DNA from: Bdellovibrio bacteriovorus HD100
GTDB taxonomy: Bacteria; Bdellovibrionota; Bdellovibrionia; Bdellovibrionales; Bdellovibrionaceae
Direction of reading: 5' to 3'
DNA length: 64,000 bases
Assembly: GCF_000196175.1 (NCBI RefSeq)
Contig: NC_005363.1
Span: 2,790,001 to 2,854,000, forward strand
The position numbers were made by a program, and so were the translations under genes. Of the stretch, positions 7,991 through 17,498 are shown one piece after another. Numbering within the stretch: position 1 is the stretch's first letter; every line of letters begins with the position of its first letter. The notes below the pieces were generated by a model, which saw only the letters and a program-made list of their open reading frames with translations, was not told where the DNA came from and did not search any database.

Positions 7991-9376
7991 ATGTCCACCA
8001 CAGCTCTCCGCGACCTTGAAAGCATCTTGAAGAAAGACCAAATCAAAACCGACGAAGAGAGTCTGAAATACTGGGGCCGGGACTGGACAACCTATTTCGA
8101 CATCAAAGCCAGCGCCATTGTTTTCCCTCACTCCACCGCTGATGTGGTTGCGCTGGTCCAATGGGCCCGTCAAAACAAAATTGCTCTGATCCCTTCCGGA
8201 GGCCGCACAGGTCTTTCCGGCGCCGCAGTCGCCACCAACGGCGAAGTGGTCGTGTCTTTTGATCAAATGAACAAAATCAAAGAGTTCAATTCCGTGGATC
8301 AAACCGTGGTGATTGAACCGGGTGTCGTGACTGAAGCTTTGCAACAGTTTGCGCATTCCAAACAGCTTTTCTATCCGGTGGATTTTGCAGCCCGCGGATC
8401 TTCCCAGATGGGTGGCAACATCGCGACCAACGCCGGCGGCATCAAAGTCGTTCGTTACGGCCTGACTCGTGACTGGGTTGTCGGACTGACGGTGGTGACC
8501 GGCACCGGGGACGTCCTGGAGCTGAACAACGGCCTGGTGAAAAATGCCACCGGCTATGATCTGCGCCACCTGTTCATCGGCTCTGAAGGAACTTTGGGCT
8601 TTATCACCGAAGCGACCATCAAGCTTGCTGCCAATCCCCCGCCAATGAATGTTTTGGTGATGGGTGTGACCGGCCTGGATGCTGTGATGAAGATCTTTGC
8701 GGAATTCAAAACGAAAACTCCGCTGGTGGCGTTTGAGATGTTCTCGGACAAAGCTTTGCGCAAGGTTTTGGACAGCACGGGTTTGTCGGCTCCGCTGGCG
8801 ACCGAGTGCCCGTTCTATGTTCTGGCGGAAGTTGAAACCCGCAATGAACAGGACCAGGAACATGCTTTGGGTGTGTTTGAAAAGTGCCTGGAAGAAGGCT
8901 GGGTTCTGGACGGCGTGATTTCCCAGTCCGAAGTTCAAGCCAAGACCTTCTGGAGATACCGCGAGGACATCTCTGAATCTTTGGCGAAATATTCCCCGTA
9001 CAAAAACGACATCGCGGTGGCGATTTCCAAAGTGCCGCCATTCATGGAAGACCTGGACCAGGTCCTGTCCAAAGCTTATCCGAACTGGGAAGTGGTCTGG
9101 TTCGGCCACATTGGCGACGGGAATCTGCACATCAATATCCTGCGCCCCGAGGGCATGACCAAGGAAGAATTCGTCAAGGAATGCCGCAAGGTCGACGTGA
9201 TGGTCTTTGATGCGGTTAAAAAGTACAAAGGATCCATCTCGGCTGAACACGGTGTGGGCCTGACCAAAAAGACCTTCCTGAATTACACTCGCTCGGAAGC
9301 TGAAATCCAGCTTATGCGCGGGATTAAGAAAGTCTTCGACCCGGACAACATCATCAATCCGGGCAAAGTTATCTAG
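7991..9376 (+). CDS. FAD-linked oxidase (D-2-hydroxyacid dehydrogenase / GlcD type)
   Basis: 461 residues. The VAO-type FAD-binding domain shows IPSGGRTGLSGAAVA near 70 and GGNIATNAGGIKVVRYG near 140. The FAD-oxidase C-terminal domain has the metal/substrate histidines in WFGHIGDGNLHINI near 372 and SAEHGVGLTKK near 417. This arrangement is shared by D-lactate dehydrogenase, glycolate oxidase GlcD and D-2-hydroxyglutarate dehydrogenase. Since SerA lies about 3 kb on, a D-2-hydroxyglutarate role (clearing a SerA side product) is possible but not shown. It follows the DUF2892 gene by 11 bp. Confidence 0.9.
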   Translation: MSTTALRDLESILKKDQIKTDEESLKYWGRDWTTYFDIKASAIVFPHSTADVVALVQWARQNKIALIPSGGRTGLSGAAVATNGEVVVSFDQMNKIKEFNSVDQTVVIEPGVVTEALQQFAHSKQLFYPVDFAARGSSQMGGNIATNAGGIKVVRYGLTRDWVVGLTVVTGTGDVLELNNGLVKNATGYDLRHLFIGSEGTLGFITEATIKLAANPPPMNVLVMGVTGLDAVMKIFAEFKTKTPLVAFEMFSDKALRKVLDSTGLSAPLATECPFYVLAEVETRNEQDQEHALGVFEKCLEEGWVLDGVISQSEVQAKTFWRYREDISESLAKYSPYKNDIAVAISKVPPFMEDLDQVLSKAYPNWEVVWFGHIGDGNLHINILRPEGMTKEEFVKECRKVDVMVFDAVKKYKGSISAEHGVGLTKKTFLNYTRSEAEIQLMRGIKKVFDPDNIINPGKVI

Positions 9377-9437
9377 ACCCACCCTAGGACCTGCACCCAT
9401 GGCTCTTTCCCGTCTGCACTGATAGACTGAAAGGGCT

Positions 9438-12236
9438 GTGCGTAAGTTTATACTTCTTCTATTTTTGTTGTGCGTTTCGTGTACCAAACCGTTAGGTGAG
9501 GAAGATCCGTTGAATCAACCTTCAACGGAAGCTCCGGGCGCATTCAATCTTGCGACCATTCAGCGTTTTGATTCACAGTTGCTAGTTTCCTGGAGCACCT
9601 CCAAGGGCGCCTCTTCTTACGAATTAAAATACGGAACTGCTGCTGGCACTTACACAAACTCCATCAAAGCCAGCAAATCCCCGGTCGTGATTGAAAGCGG
9701 ACTTGTGCCGGGCACGACTTACTATTTCCGCGTCACGGCCAGCAATGACATCGGCACGGTGGATTCCACTTCTGAAAAAAGTTATCCGTACATGGGTGCG
9801 CCCGGCGCCTTTGAGTTGCAGACTGTGATTCCAGGAAACACCGAAGTGACGCTGACCTGGGACGCCAGCCCGGAAGCTTCGTCCTACACCGTGATGTACG
9901 GCACCAGCGCCGGCAACATCACCACCTCGGCCGGAACCTCGCTGACCACGGCAAAGACCATCACTGCCCTGACCAACGGCACGACCTACCACTTCTCGGT
10001 CACCGCGAAAAATGCCGCCGGCACAGCCACATCCACGAACACCCTGAGCGCCACACCCAGCCCTCCGCCGTCCGCCCCTCTGAACCTGACGGCGACGGCA
10101 GACTCCAGCAAATGCACCCTTACTTGGGGAGCACCGACAACTGGAACGGCTCCCTTCCTGTACACCGTCCGTCGCATCACCAGCCCCACCACTGACGTTG
10201 CAGTTTGTACCGACACACCCCTTCTGACTTGCGAAGAAACCATTGCTGCTGGCACTTACGAATACACAGTGGAGGCCACCAACACCTCTGGCACCGGGAC
10301 CAAATCCAGCGCCGTGTCGTGTGCTGTGGGCCTGCCGGGATCTTTTCAGATGCTGACGGCTTCTCCGGGCAATGGAACCGTGGCACTGACCTGGGAAGCC
10401 AGCAATCTTGCCACTGCTTACACCGTTCGTTACGGCACCAGTGCCGGTGATATTTCCACTGTCGCTTCGGCGGCCGCCACTTCGCCGTACACGGTGACTG
10501 GCCTGACGAACATGGTTCCTTATCACTTCTCGGTGACGGCGACCAATGCGCAGGGATCAAAAATTTCCACCAACACACTCAGCGCCACTCCGAACATTCC
10601 TCCGACAGTGCCACTGACTCCGACGGTGACAGTTCCCGAGGTTGGCAAATGCACCTTGAACTGGATGCCCCCGGCCAGCGGTGCCCCACCCATCACCTAC
10701 ACCGTTCGCCGCATTGTGAATCCAAGTGTGAATGTTGTTATTTGTGAAAACATATCAACCAGAACCTGCTCGGAAGAAGGCCTCTCCGGCGGGACTTACA
10801 ACTACACTATCGAAGCGATCAATTCAGTGGGCACGGGCCCTGCCACCAGCAACATCGCCTGCAGTCTTGCCGCGCCGGCGGCCGTTACACTTTCTTCGAT
10901 TACAGGTGGCAGTATTGGCAACAAAAAGATCACACTCACCTGGACTGGCGGAAGTGGCTCAAACTCATTCACGGTTAAATATGGCACCACGAATCCACCC
11001 ACAACTGTGGCTTCCACCTCTGCCACCTCACCGTACATTGTCGAAAACCTGACCAACGGCACCCTTTACTATTTCCGCGCTGAAGCCGTAAATGCCTATG
11101 GGACGACCGCCTCTGCAAGCCAGTCAGCCACTCCTGTCAGCACGCAGCCGAACATCACGATACAAGGCCCGGCATTGGCAGTAAACACAGCCTTTAATGC
11201 CGTTACTTTTGGTGACACCTACACCAGAAAATTCACCATTGCGGACCCGGATCCTGAAGATACCATTGACTGCAGTGGCACCTCTGCGACCAGCTCAAAC
11301 ACCGGAGTCATACCCAACGGAAATATCTCCATGGGTGGCTCAGGATTGAACTGCTCTGTTTCAATTGCATCCAGCCCCGGAATCTATGGACAATCCGGTA
11401 TCCTGCTGAATGCCACTGACGGCCAAGCGACCCGCACTCTGAACATCAGCATGCAGGCCCTGCCGACTCCGAGCCGAATCTACTCCTGGAGAAAACGTGG
11501 CAACTATTCTGGCCCGGCACTGACGGTTCGTCGCATCTCCGACAATAACACCACTGACATCTATTTTGATTCGCATGGAATGGTCGACCCGTATTTAACA
11601 ACCTTTGCTGGCACGACCGGGCGTTTGGTGACATGGTACGACCAGGGTTCTCAGGGAAAACACGCCTACCAGACCGATCCAAATCGCCAGCCCGTTGTCA
11701 CCCTGTCCGGCGGAATCCTGCGCATCACAGCCGACGGTGTTGATGATTCCATGATTGTTCCTGATTTTCCGACGCCAACTGCGATGACGGTTTATACACA
11801 TTTTACCTTTACCACCCAGGCGACTGCAGCTTCACTTTTGTCATTTGGAAAAAAAGAGGCCCTGGGGCTGGAAGGGTTTGAAATTGGTCGCACGGCCGGA
11901 GGTGCCTGGACAGTCACTTCGGCACTGAACTCCTCCACACTAGAAACCACCAACGGCCCTGCCTTGAGCACAAGCTCGCCTGGCCAGGCGATGATACTGA
12001 ATACTGGTGGGTCGGCGAAAAGAAATCTGATCACTTCCACGGCAACAACAGCAACCCCAACGACCTCAACAGGAACTCTATCGGGTTACGAGCCTTCCAC
12101 AAATACGGATGCCTATCTTTTCTCAGGCGGAACGTCGGGGACGAATTTGCCAATCAAAGGCTACATAAGAGAACTCCTGATTTTTGATCAGGAGCTTTCC
12201 ACTTCAGAAGTCAAAGCACTGACGACTCAGAACTAG
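9438..12236 (+). CDS. Large fibronectin type III lipoprotein with LamG-like C-terminus
   Basis: 932 residues, GTG start after GAAAGGGCT. A lipobox (LLLFLLCVSC, Cys near 16) marks an outer-membrane or surface lipoprotein. About six fibronectin type III repeats fill residues 30-575 (recurring APGAF..., YELKYGTSAG, LTNGTTYHFSVTA). A Cys-containing Ig/cadherin-like segment follows (about 580-690). The last 230 residues contain GPALTVRRISDNNTTDIYF and RLVTWYDQGSQGKHAYQTD, the hallmark of the concanavalin-like catalytic domain of arabinofuranosidase B, used here more likely for sugar binding. Two of the FN3 repeats carry extra Cys pairs. Probable adhesin or glycan-binding surface protein. Its stop overlaps the stop of serA. 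Confidence 0.85.
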   Translation: MRKFILLLFLLCVSCTKPLGEEDPLNQPSTEAPGAFNLATIQRFDSQLLVSWSTSKGASSYELKYGTAAGTYTNSIKASKSPVVIESGLVPGTTYYFRVTASNDIGTVDSTSEKSYPYMGAPGAFELQTVIPGNTEVTLTWDASPEASSYTVMYGTSAGNITTSAGTSLTTAKTITALTNGTTYHFSVTAKNAAGTATSTNTLSATPSPPPSAPLNLTATADSSKCTLTWGAPTTGTAPFLYTVRRITSPTTDVAVCTDTPLLTCEETIAAGTYEYTVEATNTSGTGTKSSAVSCAVGLPGSFQMLTASPGNGTVALTWEASNLATAYTVRYGTSAGDISTVASAAATSPYTVTGLTNMVPYHFSVTATNAQGSKISTNTLSATPNIPPTVPLTPTVTVPEVGKCTLNWMPPASGAPPITYTVRRIVNPSVNVVICENISTRTCSEEGLSGGTYNYTIEAINSVGTGPATSNIACSLAAPAAVTLSSITGGSIGNKKITLTWTGGSGSNSFTVKYGTTNPPTTVASTSATSPYIVENLTNGTLYYFRAEAVNAYGTTASASQSATPVSTQPNITIQGPALAVNTAFNAVTFGDTYTRKFTIADPDPEDTIDCSGTSATSSNTGVIPNGNISMGGSGLNCSVSIASSPGIYGQSGILLNATDGQATRTLNISMQALPTPSRIYSWRKRGNYSGPALTVRRISDNNTTDIYFDSHGMVDPYLTTFAGTTGRLVTWYDQGSQGKHAYQTDPNRQPVVTLSGGILRITADGVDDSMIVPDFPTPTAMTVYTHFTFTTQATAASLLSFGKKEALGLEGFEIGRTAGGAWTVTSALNSSTLETTNGPALSTSSPGQAMILNTGGSAKRNLITSTATTATPTTSTGTLSGYEPSTNTDAYLFSGGTSGTNLPIKGYIRELLIFDQELSTSEVKALTTQN

Positions 12237-13438
12237 TAAACCACGCGTGTGCGGATGGAACGGGAAAGTTTCTCGATATCCGCCGCCAGTGTGTGCGCCT
12301 GACTTGAATGCAAGTCCATGACCAGATAACCGATCTTTTCATCCGTCGACAGATACTGACCTTCGATATTCGCACCGGCTTTGGAAATCAAGCCGTTGAT
12401 TTCACCCAAGACACCCGGCTCATTGCGGTGCACGTTCAAAATACGGGATGTCCCTTGCTTCACGGGCAGATCCACATTCGGGAAATTCACCGCCCCCGGC
12501 GAAGAACCGATTTTCAGATAACGACGGAAGCTTTCCGCCACTTCAAGGCCGATGGCATACTGGGCTTCTTCCGTGCTGCCCGCGATGTGCGGAGTCAGAA
12601 TCACGTTGGGAATTCCCTGCAATGGGGATTTGAATTTTTCTTTGTTCGATGCCGGCTCTTCCGGAAACACGTCGATCGCACAACCCGCCAGATGTTTTTC
12701 CTGAAGGGACTTCACCAGATCGTCAATCACCACCACGGTGCCACGGCTGGCGTTGATCAGGAAGCTGCCTTTTTTCATCATCGACAGTTCACGGGCGCCA
12801 ATCATGTCTTTGGTTTCCGGAGTTTCAGGCACGTGCAATGTCACAAAGTCTGAACTGCGCAAAAGATCTTCCAGCGAGTTCTGTACCATGGCATTCCCCA
12901 GTGGAAGTTTCTTCAGCACATCATAGAACAGCACTTTCAAGCCCATGGATTCAGCCAGAATGCTGACCTGACTTCCGATGTGACCATAACCCACGATCCC
13001 CAATGTTTTGCCACGGACTTCTTTCGAACCCACGGCAGACTTCACCCACTCGCCCAAATGAGCTTGGGTGTTTCGGTCGCCCAGTTGACGGGACAATGAA
13101 ATCATTTCCGCAATGACCAGTTCCGCCACGGAACGAGTGTTAGAATGAGGAGCATTGAACACCGGAATACCCCGCTCGCGCGCGGTCAGAAGGTCCACTT
13201 GATTTGTTCCAATACAGAAGCAGCCAATGGTGACCAGATGCTTGTTGGAATCCAGAACTTTTTTGGTGACTTCCGTTTTAGAACGGATCCCCAGCACATC
13301 ATAGTTCGGAAGAATTTTCAGCAGTTCGTCCTCGGAAGGAGCATGTGTGATAAGATCGACTTTGTAGCCTTCTTCCTCCAGCCTTTCCTTCGCAACGGTG
13401 TGAATGTTTTCAACCAACAAGATTCTTTGAGCGCTCAT
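12233..13438 (-). CDS. serA: D-3-phosphoglycerate dehydrogenase
   Basis: 401 residues, E. coli-type length. Residues 100-300 hold the NAD-binding domain (LGIVGYGHIGSQVSILAES; FLINASRGTVVVIDDL; the catalytic His in LTPHIAGSTEEAQ). The C-terminal 70 residues form an ACT domain (ILNVHRNEPGVLGEINGLI) for serine feedback. It oxidises 3-phosphoglycerate in the first step of serine synthesis. Monocistronic, convergent with the FN3 lipoprotein gene (four-base overlap) and divergent from the sigma-54 regulator gene. Confidence 0.95.
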   Translation of the reverse strand: MSAQRILLVENIHTVAKERLEEEGYKVDLITHAPSEDELLKILPNYDVLGIRSKTEVTKKVLDSNKHLVTIGCFCIGTNQVDLLTARERGIPVFNAPHSNTRSVAELVIAEMISLSRQLGDRNTQAHLGEWVKSAVGSKEVRGKTLGIVGYGHIGSQVSILAESMGLKVLFYDVLKKLPLGNAMVQNSLEDLLRSSDFVTLHVPETPETKDMIGARELSMMKKGSFLINASRGTVVVIDDLVKSLQEKHLAGCAIDVFPEEPASNKEKFKSPLQGIPNVILTPHIAGSTEEAQYAIGLEVAESFRRYLKIGSSPGAVNFPNVDLPVKQGTSRILNVHRNEPGVLGEINGLISKAGANIEGQYLSTDEKIGYLVMDLHSSQAHTLAADIEKLSRSIRTRVVY

Positions 13439-13548
13439 AGGGCCTCCACTAGAAAATGGTAACTCTGTTCCCGTCCTTCGTCACTATTCACGGTGACGAG
13501 GCGTGCTAATGATGGCTAATTAAGGGCCGTGGGGTATGCTAAAGTCCT

Positions 13549-14907
13549 ATGGCAACAACTCGAGTATTCTCTCTACTTATCGTCGATGATGATCCACTGA
13601 TTCATCAGTCGTTGAAGCTGTCCCTGCCGAACCATTGGAAGGTTTTCTCAGCTCCCACTTTGGAAGCCATTCAGTACGAGCGTTTTTATCATGCGGCTTT
13701 CGTCGATATGCATTTGGAGCCGGGCTCTACCAAAGCCGTGGGCCCGACGGTGATCGAAAAACTGGTCAAGCACAACAATCAACTGGAAGTCGTCGCGATG
13801 TCCGGGGACCTGAGCCGTCCCCTGATGGAAAGCTGTCTGAAAGCCGGCGCCCAAAGATTTTTAGCCAAGCCCCTGATGCCGGAAGAAATTCTGCTGGTGC
13901 TGGAAAAAATCGAAGCCCTGTGGGATCTGCGCAGTGTGGACCCTGCTGCCAACCGCAAATCCACGCGTTGGGTGGGAACGTCCCAAGCTTCACAAAAAAT
14001 CAAAAAACGCATCGCCGATCTGCGGGGTGAAACCAGCCCTGTTCTGATCGAGGGTGAAACCGGCTGCGGTAAGGAAGTTGTTTCCCGCCTGCTGCATGAA
14101 CAAGAAGGCGAACGCCCGTTCATCGCGGTGAACGTCGCCAGCATCCCCGAAAATCTTTTTGAATCCGAAATGTTTGGTCATATCAAAGGCGCCTTCACGG
14201 GCGCGGACCAAAATAAAGTGGGTCTGACTGAAGCGGCCCACGGTGGTGATTTGTTCCTGGATGAAATCGAGGCTCTGCCTCTGACCCAGCAGGCAAAACT
14301 TTTGCGCTTCCTGGAAACCGGTGAAGTTCGCAAAGTCGGCGCGAAAGAAACAACACAGGTGAAAACCCGCGTGATCGTGGCCAGCAACAAACCGCTGGAA
14401 AAAATGGTCGCCGCCGGAGAATTCCGCGAAGACCTTTTGTACCGTCTGGCGTCCCAGCGCATTCAGCTGACTCCGCTGCGGGACCGCCTTGAAGACATCA
14501 ACGAACTGGCCGCGCACTTCCTGGATGCGGAACGCCCGCGCCGTAACAAGTCTTTCACTGAAGACGGACTGGAAGCTTTGAAAAAGTACAACTGGCCCGG
14601 AAACGTGCGTGAGCTAAAACGCGTGTGCGAACAGCTAAGCCTGACTTCGCCACTGCCTTTTATTCGCGGCGAAGATGTGGCGGCCTGGCTGAAGCCGGCA
14701 GCGACTGCGCCCAGCGCCCCGTCTTACACAGTCATTGATTTCAACAAAGGTTTAAACAATCTGGTCGAGGAATTTGAAGCCCACGCCATCAAGACCTGCC
14801 TGAAACAGACCACGGACATTGAAGAGGCTGCGCGCGTCTTGCAAATATCGCGTTCCAGCCTTTACAAGAAAATCAAAGACTACAAAATTGAAGAGGAACC
14901 TTCGTAA
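13549..14907 (+). CDS. Sigma-54-dependent response regulator (NtrC family)
   Basis: 452 residues. A receiver domain (1-125) has the acidic pair DDD 13-15, phospho-acceptor Asp53 (FVDMHL) and Lys in LAKPLMP. The AAA+ domain shows Walker A (GETGCGKE), the sigma-54 contact loop GAFTGA, Walker B (GGDLFLDEIEAL) and the R-finger region. A Fis-type helix-turn-helix ends the protein (EEAARVLQISRSSLYKKI). It activates RpoN promoters upon phosphorylation; no histidine kinase gene is adjacent. Its TAA shares one base with the ATG of cdsA, so it heads a five-gene operon of envelope-lipid genes, an unusual arrangement for an NtrC-type activator. Confidence 0.95.
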   Translation: MATTRVFSLLIVDDDPLIHQSLKLSLPNHWKVFSAPTLEAIQYERFYHAAFVDMHLEPGSTKAVGPTVIEKLVKHNNQLEVVAMSGDLSRPLMESCLKAGAQRFLAKPLMPEEILLVLEKIEALWDLRSVDPAANRKSTRWVGTSQASQKIKKRIADLRGETSPVLIEGETGCGKEVVSRLLHEQEGERPFIAVNVASIPENLFESEMFGHIKGAFTGADQNKVGLTEAAHGGDLFLDEIEALPLTQQAKLLRFLETGEVRKVGAKETTQVKTRVIVASNKPLEKMVAAGEFREDLLYRLASQRIQLTPLRDRLEDINELAAHFLDAERPRRNKSFTEDGLEALKKYNWPGNVRELKRVCEQLSLTSPLPFIRGEDVAAWLKPAATAPSAPSYTVIDFNKGLNNLVEEFEAHAIKTCLKQTTDIEEAARVLQISRSSLYKKIKDYKIEEEPS

Positions 14908-15851
14908 TGGATTTTTTTGCTCTGGATCTTCCCATCCGCATTGCCATGCCAACGGCCTGGGAAAACCACATTTACCGCCAGACAGTTCTGATCGTTCTGT
15001 CGATCATCTTTGCTTCGGGCCTGATCGTCTTTTTCTTCCGTCAGAAGAACTATTACTTCGTTCAATCCTGGGCCAGCATCAAATCCTGGCTGATTGCCGC
15101 GCCACTGATGTTCCTTGCCATGGGGATGCCGGAACCTTGGCCCTTGGTGGCCCTGACCGCTCTGGCCATTCTGGGGGCGAAGATCTTCTTCCAGATCATG
15201 GGGATGTTCCATCGCAGTTACTTCGTGATGATTTGTTACGCCGGCATTATCGGATTGGGTATCTGTGCATGGTATGACCGTCTGGATGTCTATAATGCCA
15301 TGCCAATGGTGGTGCTGGGGCTTTCCTGCCTGGTGCCTTTGGTGAAAAACTCTTACAAGCGCATGATTCAGTATATATCCCTGACCTTGCTGGCATTTAT
15401 TTTCTTGGGCTGGTCGTTCATGCACTTGGGTTTGATTATGAAAATGCCGAACGGCGTTTTCCAGGTGATGTACCTGGTGATCCTGACTGAGTTCTGCGAC
15501 AACACCAACTTGGCCGTCAGCCGTTATATTGGCGGCTGGAAAATGTTCCCGGGCATCAACCCACGCCGTACCGTCGGCAGTACCATTGTGTCAGCCCTGC
15601 TGACGCTGTTCCTGGCGGGCTGTATGCGCTTCTTGTTGCCGGATGGCTCTGAGAAGTACTGGTTGGCTTCAGGTTTGGTTGCATCTATGGGTGGTTTCGT
15701 CGGGGATTACCTGATGACGGTGGTTCGTCGTGATGCCGGCATGAAAACCGTGGGGCCGTTCATCATCGGCCGTGGTGACTTCCTTCACCGCATGGACCGT
15801 CTGATCTTTGTTGCCCCGATTTATTATTACGTGATGACGGTAATTCTATGA
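14907..15851 (+). CDS. cdsA: Phosphatidate cytidylyltransferase
   Basis: 314 residues with about eight transmembrane helices. Near the C-terminus is the family signature in slightly diverged form: GDYLMTVVRRDAGMKTVGPFI followed by GRGDFLHRMDRLIF, matching the KRxxxxKD...HGGxxDRxD pattern. It makes CDP-diacylglycerol from phosphatidate and CTP in the inner membrane. Starts inside the stop codon of the sigma-54 regulator and overlaps plsC by four bases (ATGA), so all three are translationally coupled. It may be a second, regulated CdsA copy; the rest of the genome would be needed to tell. Confidence 0.9.
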   Translation: MDFFALDLPIRIAMPTAWENHIYRQTVLIVLSIIFASGLIVFFFRQKNYYFVQSWASIKSWLIAAPLMFLAMGMPEPWPLVALTALAILGAKIFFQIMGMFHRSYFVMICYAGIIGLGICAWYDRLDVYNAMPMVVLGLSCLVPLVKNSYKRMIQYISLTLLAFIFLGWSFMHLGLIMKMPNGVFQVMYLVILTEFCDNTNLAVSRYIGGWKMFPGINPRRTVGSTIVSALLTLFLAGCMRFLLPDGSEKYWLASGLVASMGGFVGDYLMTVVRRDAGMKTVGPFIIGRGDFLHRMDRLIFVAPIYYYVMTVIL

Positions 15852-16618
15852 AGGACTGGAACTACGAAAACGAACAGTGGACCAAGCTTCCCACTTATCT
15901 GAAGCATCTGCCGCTTTTCACCCGCCACATTGACCTGTTCAGTGTGTGCATGCGTTTTCTGTGGTCTGTGATCCTGAAGAACATCCTGTACAAGTTCTAT
16001 ATCCGCCTGGAAGTCCGCGGCACCCCGTTTGCGGAAATTTACAGAACCCAGCCGAAACTGATCATTATCAGCAACCACGCCAGTCACCTGGATGCGGTGT
16101 CCATCGCCGCCTCCATTCCAAGACGTTACTGGCTGAATCTGTACATCGCGGCGGCGAAGGATTATTTCTTCAGCAACCCGGTGTTCATGTTCTTTTCCCA
16201 GCACTGCCTGGGTGCGATTCCGATTGACCGCAAAGACCGTAAGGGTGAGGCGATCAATCTGATTCTGAAACTTCTGACAGAGCTGCCACGCATGTGGCTG
16301 ATCATCTTCCCGGAAGGCACCCGCTCCAAAGACGGTAAGATTCAGGAATTTAAACGGGGCGTTTCTATTTTTTCGGAACGCACCCAAACACCATTGCTGT
16401 TCACCTATTTGGATGGCGTGATGGAACTTTGGCCCAAGGGTCAATCCATGCCCCGCCCGGGAAAACTGATCCTGCACGTAGGTCCGGTTCATCCCCCAGG
16501 TCCGATCCAAGAGGTGTATGCTGCTTATAAGAGCTGGGTTCTGACAATCAACCCAGATGCTTTCCCAGCCGTTCCCGTGGAGGAAAAACCCCATGAGCCA
16601 GACAACGATTCAAATTGA
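15848..16618 (+). CDS. plsC: 1-acyl-sn-glycerol-3-phosphate acyltransferase (PlsC family)
   Basis: 256 residues. The HX4D catalytic motif is in ISNHASHLDAVS near 75, and the substrate motif is FPEGTRSKDGK near 154. Further blocks (IPIDRKDR; hydrophobic N-terminal segment) complete the LPLAT/PlsC pattern. It acylates lysophosphatidate to phosphatidate, the direct substrate of CdsA encoded just upstream, which supports the call. Overlaps cdsA by ATGA and runs 26 bases past the start of the metallo-beta-lactamase-fold gene. Confidence 0.92.
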   Translation: MKDWNYENEQWTKLPTYLKHLPLFTRHIDLFSVCMRFLWSVILKNILYKFYIRLEVRGTPFAEIYRTQPKLIIISNHASHLDAVSIAASIPRRYWLNLYIAAAKDYFFSNPVFMFFSQHCLGAIPIDRKDRKGEAINLILKLLTELPRMWLIIFPEGTRSKDGKIQEFKRGVSIFSERTQTPLLFTYLDGVMELWPKGQSMPRPGKLILHVGPVHPPGPIQEVYAAYKSWVLTINPDAFPAVPVEEKPHEPDNDSN

Positions 16619-17498
16619 AAACAAGAAGCTGAAAATCGGGCCCTATGAAGTGTGCCCGATCCCCACAGGCCTTTTCGGCCTGGATGGTGGTGCGATGTTC
16701 GGCACAGTTCCCAAAGTCCTTTGGGAAAGAAGCAATCCCCCGGATGAAAAGAACCGCATTTCCATGGAAGCCCGCGGTTTGCTGCTGAAGTCCCCCGGTT
16801 GCAACATCCTGATCGACACCGGCAATGGTGGCGACTTTGTCGCCAAGTACGGCGAAAAAATGGGCAGCAAATTTGCGGACCTGTTCAATATTCATTCTGA
16901 CGGACCTTCTTTGTTGAAGTCCTTGGATTTCCACGGCCTGAAGCCGGAAGACGTTCACCACGTCATTCTGACTCACCTGCATTTTGATCATGCGGGCGGC
17001 GCCACCACCGAGAAAAATGGCAAGCTTGTGCCGACATTCCCGAATGCAAAATACTGGGTGCAAAAAGGCAACCTTGAAACCGCCAGTCATCCCAACGTGC
17101 GCGAAAAAGCCAGCTACTATGCTGCGAATTTTCAGCCGTTGCTTGATGCGGGTGTTCTGAACATCATGGACGGCGCCAAAGACAACTTCCTGCCGGGTAT
17201 TTCCGCGATCATCAGCAACGGCCACACCCAGGCGCAGCAGGTGGTGAAAGTCACCGACGGCGCAACGACCTTGCTTTACTGTGGCGACATGGTTCCCACC
17301 AGCACTCACGTGAAACTGCCGTGGGTGATGGGTTACGACCTGCACCCCCTGACACTGATCGAAGAAAAACAAAAGTATCTAGGTGAAGCGGCCGACCAAT
17401 CATGGTATCTTTTCTTTGAGCACGATCCTTACTGCGATGCTGCTCAGATCGAAAGACAAGGAAACGACTTTGCCGTTAAAACGAGATTTTGGCTTTAA
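16593..17498 (+). CDS. Metallo-beta-lactamase-fold hydrolase
   Basis: 301 residues from ATG 16593, preceded by GTGGAGG inside the end of plsC. The zinc site is THLHFDHAGG (HxHxDH), followed by a His in SNGHTQAQ and Asp in YCGDMVP. The layout resembles AHL-lactonase/AttM-like and related MBL proteins. The substrate is unknown; a lipid or lactone is conceivable given the operon. It overlaps both neighbours, which argues for one transcript. Confidence 0.88.
   Translation: MSQTTIQIENKKLKIGPYEVCPIPTGLFGLDGGAMFGTVPKVLWERSNPPDEKNRISMEARGLLLKSPGCNILIDTGNGGDFVAKYGEKMGSKFADLFNIHSDGPSLLKSLDFHGLKPEDVHHVILTHLHFDHAGGATTEKNGKLVPTFPNAKYWVQKGNLETASHPNVREKASYYAANFQPLLDAGVLNIMDGAKDNFLPGISAIISNGHTQAQQVVKVTDGATTLLYCGDMVPTSTHVKLPWVMGYDLHPLTLIEEKQKYLGEAADQSWYLFFEHDPYCDAAQIERQGNDFAVKTRFWL

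Noticed and set aside
7955-9487. A 510-codon minus-strand frame opposite the FAD-linked oxidase
   Set aside because: His-rich antisense reading; the plus-strand frame has clear FAD-binding and metal-site motifs.
9624-10578. Minus-strand frames of 89-300 codons inside the FN3 lipoprotein gene
   Set aside because: Arg/Gly/Cys-rich antisense products from GC-rich coding DNA; the plus frame has lipobox and FN3 repeats.
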